Assembly: GCA_945913285.1 (NCBI GenBank)
Contig: CAMEDD010000001.1
Coordinates: 119,172-183,171, forward strand
Reading direction: 5' to 3'
From: Candidatus Sulfopaludibacter sp. SbA3
Lineage (GTDB): Bacteria; Pseudomonadota; Alphaproteobacteria; Caulobacterales; Hyphomonadaceae
DNA: 64,000 nucleotides
Positions 42,210-50,303 of this stretch are shown piece after piece. The notes beneath the pieces were generated by a model. That model did no database searches. It was given only the letters and a program-made list of their open reading frames with translations, and was not told the origin of the DNA. Each line of letters begins with the position of its first letter. Position 1 is the first letter of the stretch. The position numbers and the translations under genes were made by a program.

Positions 42210-43962
42210 TCAATACGCCCGCTGCGACCGCTGCCAGTCGGCAACATACTGGTCGCGCCGTTCCTGCAGCCAGTTGTCGGAGGACTGGTTGATCGCATCC
42301 ACCGCCGCGTTGCCGCCCAGCCGGATCGCCGTCTCCCACTGACCGGGCAAATAACCGGCGCCCGCGTTCTTGTTGGCATTGTTCATGCGCTGGATACGGG
42401 CAGCTTCCTCGGCTTCGGCCAACATCTGCGCCTGGGCCACCTGCCGCTGCCAGGCTGCCAACCTGATGGCTTCCAGATCGGCGTCGGTCATGCCGTTGGC
42501 GCGGGCTAGGTCGGCAAGTCCGGGGAAATTGCCCGGTCCGCACAACGTGACGTACTCGACCACTTCTTCGCGCGGACTGGTCGAATCGACGCGGTAATCA
42601 CAAATCCGTCCGGCCGCGCGGGCCTCTGCCTTGAAGCGCTTCTGCGATTCCACCCGGCCGGCCTCCTTCTTCGCCCATTCGGCCGCAAAGATCTGGTAGT
42701 TCGCCGCCGCCTCGGCGTTCTGCACCTCCCAGGCGCTGTTCAGCGACAGTTGGAAATCAGCGTTCGCCGCGCCGACCGGAATGTCCGTATCCGCACGAAA
42801 CCAGCGCCAGAGGCCATCCGCCACCGACTTCGCGCCGACCATGCCGCCATGATCAATCGAGCGTCCGATATCGCTATAGCGCGGCGCCGTTTCGGCCGCG
42901 ATCAGCGCCTCCGAAGGCGGGCCCACATGCAGCGTAAACTGGAACCCGTTCGCAGCGGGAAACACCACGCCCCACGTGACTGCGTTCTGCTTGCGGTCTT
43001 TGCGCGCGGTGTTGCGGTCGCGGACATAGGCGGGAAACATGCCGATGGCGCCCTCCGGCAGCACGGCAGGCTGGCCGTCGCGGCGCACCGGGATCAGCAG
43101 CGGGCCGAAGAAAGGCTTCGCCGGATCAAGATCGAGTGACGGGCCTTCGATGAAAAGGTCCTGCGACAGCTCTTCCTCGCAGCCGTGCGGAATGCTCCCA
43201 TCCGGGCCAGGCGAAACCAGCGTCGACCAGATCGCCGGCTTGCCCAACACCGGCGCGATCGGCCGTCCCTCAAGGTCGAGGATGCCGGAGCGCACCGCAC
43301 CCCCTTCATCCTTCCAGCTCGCCAAGAACACGTCGCCGACGCGCAACGCGGCGTCGCCTGCGCCTTCGCCGCCCATGTTCTCAAGCCTGCGGGTCTTGCC
43401 GTCCGCCGTGAACAAGGTGACGTCCATTCTGCCCGATCCATCCGTGTGCCAGTCGAGCCCGGTCACCGATATCAAGGATCCGTCCGACACATCAGGTTCG
43501 GAACAGGTTCCGTCCGGATGCAGCCTGAGCGCGTTGTCGAAGGTGTAACGGTCCTTCCCTTCCCCTTTTCCGGCAATGTACGTCCGGTAGTTAAGGGTCT
43601 TGGGATAGCGCTCGTTGCCATGGCCAAAGCACTAGGGCGCCTTTGGTCGAGAAGGGCAGCACCTGAGCATACTTGACCGGCACGACGACCTTGCCGCTGG
43701 AATCGGTCATTCCGTGCAGGTAGACGCTCTCGGTATTGCGCGTTTCGGGGTCTTTGCACTCGTAGTGTTCGTGCGTAACGGTCACGAGACCCGGCGGGCC
43801 ATTCGGTGAGGCCACCTTGTACGTATAGTCGTGGATTGTGACGCTTGGGTCTTTCTTGCAGCTCTTCAGGTATTTCGGCAGGCCCTGCGCTTCCGCGATG
43901 AAGCCCGCTGGACTCGTCAGACCGAAACAGAGCCACATTGCGGCGATCACCAGAAGGCGCAT
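42210..43962 (-). pseudogene. Frameshifted exported hypothetical protein, about 584 codons
   Basis: The N-terminal part (43962-43591) has a signal peptide (MRLLVIAAMWLCFG) and reads to GALVLWPW. The correct continuation, HGNERYPKTLNYRTYIAGKG, is in the next frame and runs unbroken to a stop at 42210. Removing one base at about 43622 (GGCC to GGC on the minus strand) would give LVLWHGNERYPK. The whole is 1753 bases, one more than a multiple of three. The intact frame alone would start at an internal GTG (43490). The C-terminal third is helical and Gln/Ala-rich. Family unknown. Sequencing error or real decay cannot be told apart here. Confidence 0.75.
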
Positions 43963-44030
43963 GACAATTCTCCCCTTGTCGCCCTACATCTCGCCAAGCA
44001 CATGAATCGCGTCAAGCGCGCGTGCGCCCC

Positions 44031-44065
44031 TTGTGAACGCCGAACAAATCGTTTAGCGTTCACAA
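44031..44065. promoter_or_regulatory. Perfect 10-bp-arm inverted repeat before the epimerase
   Basis: TTGTGAACGC (44031-44040) and GCGTTCACAA (44056-44065) are exact reverse complements separated by 15 bases. It ends 15 bases before the epimerase ATG, so a dimeric repressor would cover the promoter or ribosome site. No regulator gene is adjacent. Confidence 0.65.
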
Positions 44066-44080
44066 AACGGAGTATGCCCC

Positions 44081-45106
44081 ATGGCCAAAGTTCTCGTCAC
44101 CGGCGCCACAGGCTTCATTGCCGGGCATGTCATACACCAGCTTGTAGAGGCCGGCCACGAGGTTACAGGAACGGCCCGGTCCGCCTCCAAGGCGAACACC
44201 CTCAACAAGACGCTCAGCGCTTATGCCGGCAAGCCCATCCGCATCGACATCCGCGCCGCGGACCTCTCCAGCGACGCAGGCTGGTCCGAAGCGGTCGCCG
44301 GCATGGACTATGTCCAGCACATCGCCTCCCCCATCCCGACCAACCTGCCGAAGGATCATGACGAGCTGATCACCCCCGCCCGCGACGGCGCGATCCGTGT
44401 TCTGAAGGCTGCAAAAGCCGCCGGCGTGAAGCGCGTCGTGATGACCTCCTCGATGGCGGCCATCGCCTATGGCTGGGGCGACAAGCGTCCGAAACTGCTG
44501 ACCGAGGAACACTGGTCGAACTCGGCAAACCTCGCCGACAATACCGCCTATACCCGTTCCAAGACCATCGCCGAACGCGCCGCCTGTGACTATGTGAACG
44601 GCGAAGGCAAGGGCCTTGAACTTACCACCATCAACCCCGCCGCCGTGCTCGGCCCGGTGATGAGCGGGGACTTCTCCGCCTCGGTCGAAATCCTCACGCA
44701 GCTGCTCTCCGGCAAGCTGCCCGGCACGCCCCGCGTCGGCTTCGGCATCGTGGATGTGCGCGACGTCGCCTCGGCGCACGTGCTGGCGATGACGAACCCT
44801 GCCGCGGCCGGCGAACGCTTCCTCGTCGCAGACAAGTTCATGTGGTTCTCGGAAGTCGCCAACACCCTTCGCGGCAAGGTGCCACCCGCCTACGACAAGA
44901 AGCTGCCGAAAAGCGAACTGCCTGGCTGGGTGCTGAAGCTGATGGCCAACATCAACCCCGCCGTGAAGCAGGTGATCCCGGAACTGAACCGCGAACGCCA
45001 AGTCTCCAACGAGAAAGCCAAACGCGTCCTCGGCTGGCAACCCCGCACCGCCGAAGAAGCCATCCTCTCCGGCGCCAAGAGCCTTATCGAACACAAGGCG
45101 GTGTGA
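44081..45106 (+). CDS. NAD-dependent epimerase/dehydratase, dihydroflavonol-reductase-like
   Basis: A 341-residue extended SDR. The cofactor motif TGATGFIAGHV is at residue 6, the catalytic Ser is in VMTSSMAAI and Tyr/Lys in YTRSKTIAE. It resembles aldehyde/ketone reductases of the DFR type. The final 27 codons (VLGWQPRTAEEAILSGAKSL and what follows) are duplicated 986 bases downstream. A perfect dyad lies just before the start. Confidence 0.88.
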   Translation: MAKVLVTGATGFIAGHVIHQLVEAGHEVTGTARSASKANTLNKTLSAYAGKPIRIDIRAADLSSDAGWSEAVAGMDYVQHIASPIPTNLPKDHDELITPARDGAIRVLKAAKAAGVKRVVMTSSMAAIAYGWGDKRPKLLTEEHWSNSANLADNTAYTRSKTIAERAACDYVNGEGKGLELTTINPAAVLGPVMSGDFSASVEILTQLLSGKLPGTPRVGFGIVDVRDVASAHVLAMTNPAAAGERFLVADKFMWFSEVANTLRGKVPPAYDKKLPKSELPGWVLKLMANINPAVKQVIPELNRERQVSNEKAKRVLGWQPRTAEEAILSGAKSLIEHKAV

Positions 45107-45166
45107 TCCGGAAGACGGCTTCAGAGCGGCTTCAGGGACGTGAACGTCCAAAGCGGGAGGAGCGAC

Positions 45167-45973
45167 ATGCACCCTTCATTAGGGCCGAAGATCGGTGAAG
45201 GCGCAACGGCGGACGTCCATGCGTGGGGCGCTGGGCGCGTGGTCAAGTTGTACAAGGCCGGAACCCCGCGCCGTCTCTGTGTTCATGAGGTCCGGGTGAC
45301 GCGAGCCATTTACGCTGCAGGCGGTCTCGCGCCGGAAGTATTTGAAGAGTTGAGCATCGAGGGGCGAGCCGGCGTCGTGATGGCACGGCTCGATGGCCCG
45401 ACGCTCATTCAGACCATGAAGAGCGAGGCGGTTTCGTACACGCACGCGGGCGCCGTCCTGGCGGGGTGTCTGCACGCCGTTCACGCGGCGCCGCCGCCAT
45501 CCTGCCTGATGCGTCTGCGGGACTATGTGGTGAGCAGTCTCCAGCGCAACCGCGGGACGCTTTCGGAGCGTATCTCGGCCGGCCTTGTTGAGCTGATCGA
45601 TCAATTGTCACCCGGCGACGGGCTGTGCCACGGCGATCCGAACCCCGGCAACGTGATCATGACAGCGGAGGGTCCGAAACTGATCGATTGGATCGCCGCG
45701 CTGCGTGCACCGCCCGGGTTCGACCTCGCGAGTGCACACGTCATGCTGACGGAGCTTGCACCCCATACATCCGATAACCCGGAGCGGCCCCGCGCCGTCA
45801 ACGCCGCCATGCAGACGGCTTATGCCGGTTTGGCGGGGGCCTCACCTGCTGAACTCGCGGCAACGGTGACGCCGTATCTGCCCGTGGTTCGCGCGCTCGC
45901 GCTCTTGAGCGGGGCGGTCCCAGCCCACGCCGCGAGACTCGTGCAACATCTTGAGGCAGACTTTCCGGCTTAG
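45167..45973 (+). CDS. Aminoglycoside phosphotransferase-like kinase
   Basis: A 268-residue protein-kinase-fold enzyme. The Gly-rich start is KIGEGATADVHAWG, the catalytic loop HGDPNPGN (His155, Asp157, Asn162) and the metal-binding Asp174 in KLIDWIAAL. The fold is APH/choline-kinase; the phosphorylated substrate cannot be told. A strong GGGAGGAG site precedes the ATG; upstream are a CGGCTTCAG tandem repeat (45116-45135) and a GGACGT-GA-ACGTCC palindrome (45136-45149). It lies between the epimerase gene and a copy of that gene's 3' end. Confidence 0.82.
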   Translation: MHPSLGPKIGEGATADVHAWGAGRVVKLYKAGTPRRLCVHEVRVTRAIYAAGGLAPEVFEELSIEGRAGVVMARLDGPTLIQTMKSEAVSYTHAGAVLAGCLHAVHAAPPPSCLMRLRDYVVSSLQRNRGTLSERISAGLVELIDQLSPGDGLCHGDPNPGNVIMTAEGPKLIDWIAALRAPPGFDLASAHVMLTELAPHTSDNPERPRAVNAAMQTAYAGLAGASPAELAATVTPYLPVVRALALLSGAVPAHAARLVQHLEADFPA

Positions 45974-46010
45974 ACGCACACGCGCGCGGTGACACGCCGG
46001 GAACCGGCAG

Positions 46011-46092
46011 CATCCTCGGCCGGCAACCCCGCACCGCCGAAGAAGCCATCCTCTCCGGCGCAAAGAGCCTGATCGACCACAAGGAGACGTAA
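46011..46092 (+). pseudogene. Remnant 3' end of an epimerase paralogue
   Basis: This 82-base stretch is about 90 percent identical to 45025-45106. It reads ILGRQPRTAEEAILSGAKSL then IDHKET and a TAA stop, against VLGWQPRTAEEAILSGAKSL, IEHKAV, TGA. Several of the changes are silent or conservative, as expected if the copy was once a working paralogue. Flanking bases do not match. Confidence 0.8.
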
Positions 46093-46112
46093 GTGAGAAG
46101 AAAGGTTCCGAC

Positions 46113-46388
46113 TTGAACGAGCCTCGCCCACAGCAGGACAAAGGCAAGCCGGGCGGCAATTGGAGTCGCACGGTCGAGGCCTCGATCGTTTTCCTGGTTG
46201 TTTTCCTGCCAGTTCTCGCCCTCGTCTATTGGCTCCTTGGGGGCGATCAGAGCGCTGGCGTCGCTCTTCCGGTTGCCTTCGCGCTGGCCGCCGCCGCCGG
46301 CGTCGCAGCCGCGCGCACATCGAAGGTGAGGTCGGCTGTGATCAGCCTGCTCAGTTTCCTCCAAAACATCAGCCAGTTGTGGCGGTAG
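46113..46388 (+). CDS. Possible small membrane protein
   Basis: A 91-residue frame starting with TTG (MNEPRPQQDKGKPG) behind AAAGG. It has two hydrophobic segments (ASIVFLVVFLPVLALVYWLL and a second Ala-rich one) and a basic tail. Hydrophobicity and codon use look real, but the start is weak and I know no family. It begins 20 bases after the epimerase remnant. Confidence 0.45.
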   Translation: MNEPRPQQDKGKPGGNWSRTVEASIVFLVVFLPVLALVYWLLGGDQSAGVALPVAFALAAAAGVAAARTSKVRSAVISLLSFLQNISQLWR

Positions 46389-46430
46389 GCGAACGAAGAG
46401 GACGCGCCGTTTGGCACGCCGGCCAAGCCG

Positions 46431-46646
46431 CTAGAAATCGTAGGTAATCCCCTTGCGTTCCCAGTCGCCATAACGCGTGGGTTCGATCTCTTTCGGGCCA
46501 CCGGTTTCACCCGCAGGTAACGCCGCCTCAGACCGCTTGCGCGCATCTGCCTCTTCCAGCGCGCGACGGGCCGCTTCGGGCAGGGCCGCGCGCCGCGCCA
46601 CTTCTTCGGCCGGAAGGTCTGCGCCCGGATTTGTCGTTTCCTGCAT
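46431..46646 (-). CDS. DUF1674 / SDHAF4-like succinate dehydrogenase assembly factor
   Basis: A 71-residue protein ending [20 protein letters not shown] then YDF. This is the DUF1674 C-terminal signature, shared with mitochondrial Sdh8/SDHAF4, which protects flavinated SdhA before SDH assembly. The N-terminal half is Ala/Glu-rich helix. It stands alone, divergent from htpX; no sdh genes are nearby. The start is MQETTNPG; 12 more in-frame codons exist upstream. Confidence 0.85.
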   Translation of the reverse strand: MQETTNPGADLPAEEVARRAALPEAARRALEEADARKRSEAALPAGETGGPKEIEPTRYGDWERKGITYDF

Positions 46647-46753
46647 CAATTGACACTTCACGTTGCGGGAGGTGTCTCCCATATAACTGCGGCAGGCGGG
46701 TTTGTCCGCGCGTCATGTTATACACCGCAGCATTCAAGGAGACTTTTCCGCCG

Positions 46754-47668
46754 ATGGGCACCGCCAGGACCTTCACCCTTCTCGCCATCATGACCGGCCT
46801 GTTCGTAGGCATCGGTTACATGGTTGGCGGCAGCGTCGGCATGATCATCGCCTTCCTCGTCGCCGCCGGCATGAACGTGTTCGCCTGGTGGAACTCGGAC
46901 AAGATCGTCCTGCGCATGCAGGGTGCCCAGGAAGTTGCGCTCGATACACGCAACCCCATGCTGCGCGCCTTCCGGGAAGATGTCGCCCGCCTCGCCGAAC
47001 GCGCCGGCCTGCCCGAGCCGAAAGTCTATGTCATCGACACGCCGCAGCCGAACGCCTTCGCCACCGGCCGCGATCCCAACAACGCCGCCGTTGCCGCCAC
47101 CACCGGCCTGCTGAGCGTGCTGACGCGCGAGGAAGTCGCGGGCGTGATGGCGCATGAACTCGCCCACGTCGAACACCGCGACACGCTGACCATGACCGTC
47201 ACCGCCACGCTCGCCGGTGCCATCGGCATGCTGGCAAACTTCGCGATGTTCTTCGGCCCCCGCGACAGCGAAGGGCGCCCGAACCCGATCGCCGGCATCG
47301 CCATCATGATCCTTGCGCCCCTCGCCGCCGGCCTCGTGCAGATGGCGATCAGCCGCTCGCGCGAATACGTCGCCGACAAGCGCGGCGCCGAAATCTGCGG
47401 CAACCCGCTCTGGCTCGCCTCGGCGCTCGAGAAGATCGAGCGCGGCGCCCGCGCGCAGATCAATCCCTACGCGGAGCGGACACCCGCAATGGCGCACATG
47501 TACATCTCGAACCCGCTGAACGGCCGGGGCCCGGACAACTTCTTCTCGACCCACCCGTCGACCGCCAACCGCGTCGAAGCCCTGCGCCGCCTCGCAGGCG
47601 AGATGGGCGTCACCTCCATCCGCGCCGCAGACCCCGCCCCTCGCCGCGCGGCAGGACCGTGGGGTTGA
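46754..47668 (+). CDS. htpX: Membrane metalloprotease HtpX (M48)
   Basis: A 304-residue zinc protease of the inner membrane. Two N-terminal membrane segments ([12 protein letters not shown] start and [20 protein letters not shown]), the HELAH motif at residues 134-138 in [14 protein letters not shown], then two more membrane segments and the third ligand region [14 protein letters not shown]. It degrades misfolded membrane proteins together with FtsH, also in this window. Start MGTARTF is placed by alignment to typical HtpX N-termini, with AAGGAG upstream; longer in-frame starts exist. Confidence 0.93.
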   Translation: MGTARTFTLLAIMTGLFVGIGYMVGGSVGMIIAFLVAAGMNVFAWWNSDKIVLRMQGAQEVALDTRNPMLRAFREDVARLAERAGLPEPKVYVIDTPQPNAFATGRDPNNAAVAATTGLLSVLTREEVAGVMAHELAHVEHRDTLTMTVTATLAGAIGMLANFAMFFGPRDSEGRPNPIAGIAIMILAPLAAGLVQMAISRSREYVADKRGAEICGNPLWLASALEKIERGARAQINPYAERTPAMAHMYISNPLNGRGPDNFFSTHPSTANRVEALRRLAGEMGVTSIRAADPAPRRAAGPWG

Positions 47669-47699
47669 GCCGCGCCGTGCCCTTGAATCGCAGCTTCGC

Positions 47700-48974
47700 A
47701 TGAGCGGCGCCGAATCGCGGCTTGCCGCGGCCGAACTCCTGCACCTTACGCTCGACAAGCGCCGCACGCTGGACGAGGCGATGGTGCTGTCGGAATTCTT
47801 CAACGAGCTTGAAGGCTCCGACCGGGGCTTTGCCCGCGCCATCGCCTCGTCTGCGCTGCGCCATCTCGGCTGGATCGACGAGACGGTTCAGCCCTACCTC
47901 TCTCGCCCCCTCGCCGCTACCGGCACTGAAATCCGCGCGCTGATCCGCGCGGGCGCCGCGCAGATCTGGTTCCTGGGCGTCGCCCCGCACGCCGCCGTGA
48001 ACGCAACCGTGGACGCCGCCCGCCTGACACGCGGCGCCCGGTCCGGCGGCAGCTTCCTCAACGCGGCCCTGCGCCGCGTATCCGAAGCGCCGCCACCGGA
48101 GAGCCAACTACCGCCGGAGAATATCTGGCCGGAATGGCTGCGCGCCGCCCTGATCGACAGTCTGGGCACGGACGGTGCGCGCTCACTGGCCGAAGCGCAG
48201 CGCGGCGAGCCGGCCCTTCACCTCACCGCGACACGCTCCCCCGAAGCGGTCGCTGTCGGCGTGGGCGGGCCGCGCCTCGCCTCCGGCTCCATCGAGGCAG
48301 CCGGCGGCGCGATCGAAGAACTGCCCGGCTACGCTGAAGGCGACTGGTGGGTGCAGGACCAGGCCGCCGCCCTTCCCGCCAGACTGCTGGGCGTTCAGCC
48401 GGGCGAGCGCGTGCTGGACCTCTGCGCCGCGCCGGGCGGCAAGACGTTGCAACTCGCCGCCGCAGGCGCCGCCGTGACCGCGCTCGACCGCTCGGCCCCG
48501 CGCCTTGAACGCCTGCGCGAAAATCTCGAACGCACAGGCCTCAGCGCCGAGGTCATCGTCGCCGATGGCGAAACCTGGACGCCAGACGCCCATTTCCCGA
48601 AAATCCTGCTGGACGCCCCCTGCTCCGCGCTCGGCACCCTGCGCCGCCACCCGGAAGGCGCCTGGATCAAGACCGCGGCCGATACCGCGCGGTTTCCGGC
48701 GGTGCAGGCCCGCCTGCTGGACAGCGCCGCGCGTCAGCTCGCCTCCGGCGGCACGCTCATCTATTGCGTCTGCTCCCCCATCGCCGCCGAAGGCCGGGAT
48801 GTGGTTAACGCGGCATTGGCCAAGGGGACACTTGTCCGCTTGCCTATCGAGCCCGGCGAATGCCCCGGTTTCGAGGATTGCGTCACCCCGGAGGGTGACG
48901 TGCTCACGCTCCCGAATGCCTCACGCGACTGTGATGCCTTCTATATTTCGAGGCTCGTCCTGGCCTCAAAGTGA
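47700..48974 (+). CDS. RsmB-family rRNA (cytosine-5) methyltransferase
   Basis: A 424-residue protein with an N-terminal NusB-like RNA-binding helical domain (about 1-135) and a C-terminal Nol1/Nop2/Sun methyltransferase. Motif I is LDLCAAPGGKTLQLA; motif IV DAPCSALG and motif VI CVCSP carry the two cysteines used in catalysis. It probably methylates 16S rRNA. It starts 31 bases after htpX; adjacency of htpX, this gene and downstream purH is common in alphaproteobacteria as I recall. Confidence 0.9.
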   Translation: MSGAESRLAAAELLHLTLDKRRTLDEAMVLSEFFNELEGSDRGFARAIASSALRHLGWIDETVQPYLSRPLAATGTEIRALIRAGAAQIWFLGVAPHAAVNATVDAARLTRGARSGGSFLNAALRRVSEAPPPESQLPPENIWPEWLRAALIDSLGTDGARSLAEAQRGEPALHLTATRSPEAVAVGVGGPRLASGSIEAAGGAIEELPGYAEGDWWVQDQAAALPARLLGVQPGERVLDLCAAPGGKTLQLAAAGAAVTALDRSAPRLERLRENLERTGLSAEVIVADGETWTPDAHFPKILLDAPCSALGTLRRHPEGAWIKTAADTARFPAVQARLLDSAARQLASGGTLIYCVCSPIAAEGRDVVNAALAKGTLVRLPIEPGECPGFEDCVTPEGDVLTLPNASRDCDAFYISRLVLASK

Positions 48975-49067
48975 ACGCAATTGCCAACGAAAGTTCACCT
49001 TCCATTCAGGCGGCAAGGCGCTATGTGCGCTCGTCGCAACTGTTCAATGCGAAAGGAAAATTCGACC

Positions 49068-49553
49068 ATGATGCAGCTTTCTGCTCACTCAGCCACCCGT
49101 AAAGCGATTGCTGGCGCGATGGCTGCCCTCACCCTGGCGCTCGCCGGCTGCGCCAACTCCTATGGCGTCGGCACGACCAGCACCCGGTCGGTCGGCCAGG
49201 CCTCCACGGTCTATACCGGCGTCGTCACCTCGGCCCGCGAAGTCATCATCAAGCCGGATCGCTCGATCATCGGCACCGCCACCGGCGCCGTGCTCGGCGG
49301 CCTCGCAGGCTCTGAACTCGGCGGCGGCGACAAGGCTCAGACGGCTGGCGCCATCGGCGGCGCGGTCATCGGCGGCATCGCAGGCAGCGCGGCCGGCAAG
49401 GCTGTCGGTACCCAGCGCGGCTACGCCTATATCGTCCGCTTCGACAATGGCGACGTGAAAGAGATCGTGCAGGGCGCAGACCTCTACATCCAGCCGGGCA
49501 CCCCGGTCAGCGCCATCGCCGGCGCCGATGGCTGGAAGCTGATCCCCCGGTAA
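49068..49553 (+). CDS. Glycine-zipper 2TM outer-membrane lipoprotein (17 kDa antigen/SlyB-like)
   Basis: A 161-residue lipoprotein with lipobox LAGC. The middle is a two-helix glycine zipper (TATGAVLGGLAGSELGGGDK and GAIGGAVIGGIAGSAAGKAV), then a C-terminal beta domain ending GADGWKLIPR. It inserts in the outer membrane inner leaflet. The ATG-ATG start has AAAGGAAAA before it. A clear terminator follows. Confidence 0.88.
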   Translation: MMQLSAHSATRKAIAGAMAALTLALAGCANSYGVGTTSTRSVGQASTVYTGVVTSAREVIIKPDRSIIGTATGAVLGGLAGSELGGGDKAQTAGAIGGAVIGGIAGSAAGKAVGTQRGYAYIVRFDNGDVKEIVQGADLYIQPGTPVSAIAGADGWKLIPR

Positions 49554-49580
49554 TTCCGGACGCAGCACACAATAAACGGA

Positions 49581-49617
49581 CAGCCGGCTGCCTTGTGCGG
49601 CCGGCTGTTCCCTTTTA
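49581..49617 (+). terminator. Rho-independent terminator
   Basis: CAGCCGG and CCGGCTG pair across TGCC-loop sequence and are followed by TTCCCTTTT, 28 bases after the glycine-zipper lipoprotein stop. It separates this gene from rpe. Confidence 0.8.
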
Positions 49618-49627
49618 GGGATTGTGA

Positions 49628-50296
49628 ATGAGCAAGGTTCTCATTTCACCTTCGATCCTGTCGGCTGACTTTGCCAAGCTCGGCGAGGAAATCCGCGCCA
49701 TCGACGGCGCCGGCGCTGACATGATCCATATCGACGTGATGGACGGCCATTTCGTGCCGAACCTAACCTTCGGCCCGCCGATCATCGAAAAACTGCGTCC
49801 GCACACGAAGAAGCCGTTCGACGTGCACCTGATGATCGCCCCGGTCGATCCCTTCATCACCGCCTTCGCCAGGGCCGGCGCCGATATCCTGACCGTCCAC
49901 CCGGAGGCGGGCCCCCACCTGCACCGCACCTTGCAGGCCATCCGCGCCGCCGGCATGCGCCCGGGTGTGGCACTGAACCCCGGCACGCCCGCCAGCCTGA
50001 TCGAGGCGGTGATCGACGATATCGACCTTGTGCTGGTGATGTCCGTGAACCCCGGATTCGGCGGCCAGAGCTTTATCTACAGCCAGCTGAAGAAGACCGA
50101 ACAGCTGCGCCGGACGATCGACGCTACGGGCCGCGACATCATCCTGGAAATCGACGGCGGTCTCAACGCCGAGACCGCGCCGAAAGCCATTGCCGCGGGC
50201 GCCACCGCGATTGTCGCAGGCTCTGCCGTCTTCCAGGGTGGGCCTTCATCCTATGCCGAGAATATCCGGGTCCTGCGCCCGAAAGTCCGGGCTTGA
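49628..50296 (+). CDS. rpe: Ribulose-phosphate 3-epimerase
   Basis: A 222-residue TIM-barrel enzyme that interconverts ribulose-5-P and xylulose-5-P in the pentose phosphate pathway. Signature segments are SILSADFAKLGEE, DMIHIDVMDGHFVPNLTFGP, VHLMI, MSVNPGFGGQSFI and EIDGGLN, including the metal His and catalytic Asp residues. Length is normal. The next gene begins 7 bases after the stop. Confidence 0.96.
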   Translation: MSKVLISPSILSADFAKLGEEIRAIDGAGADMIHIDVMDGHFVPNLTFGPPIIEKLRPHTKKPFDVHLMIAPVDPFITAFARAGADILTVHPEAGPHLHRTLQAIRAAGMRPGVALNPGTPASLIEAVIDDIDLVLVMSVNPGFGGQSFIYSQLKKTEQLRRTIDATGRDIILEIDGGLNAETAPKAIAAGATAIVAGSAVFQGGPSSYAENIRVLRPKVRA

Positions 50297-50303
50297 GCAG
50301 AGT

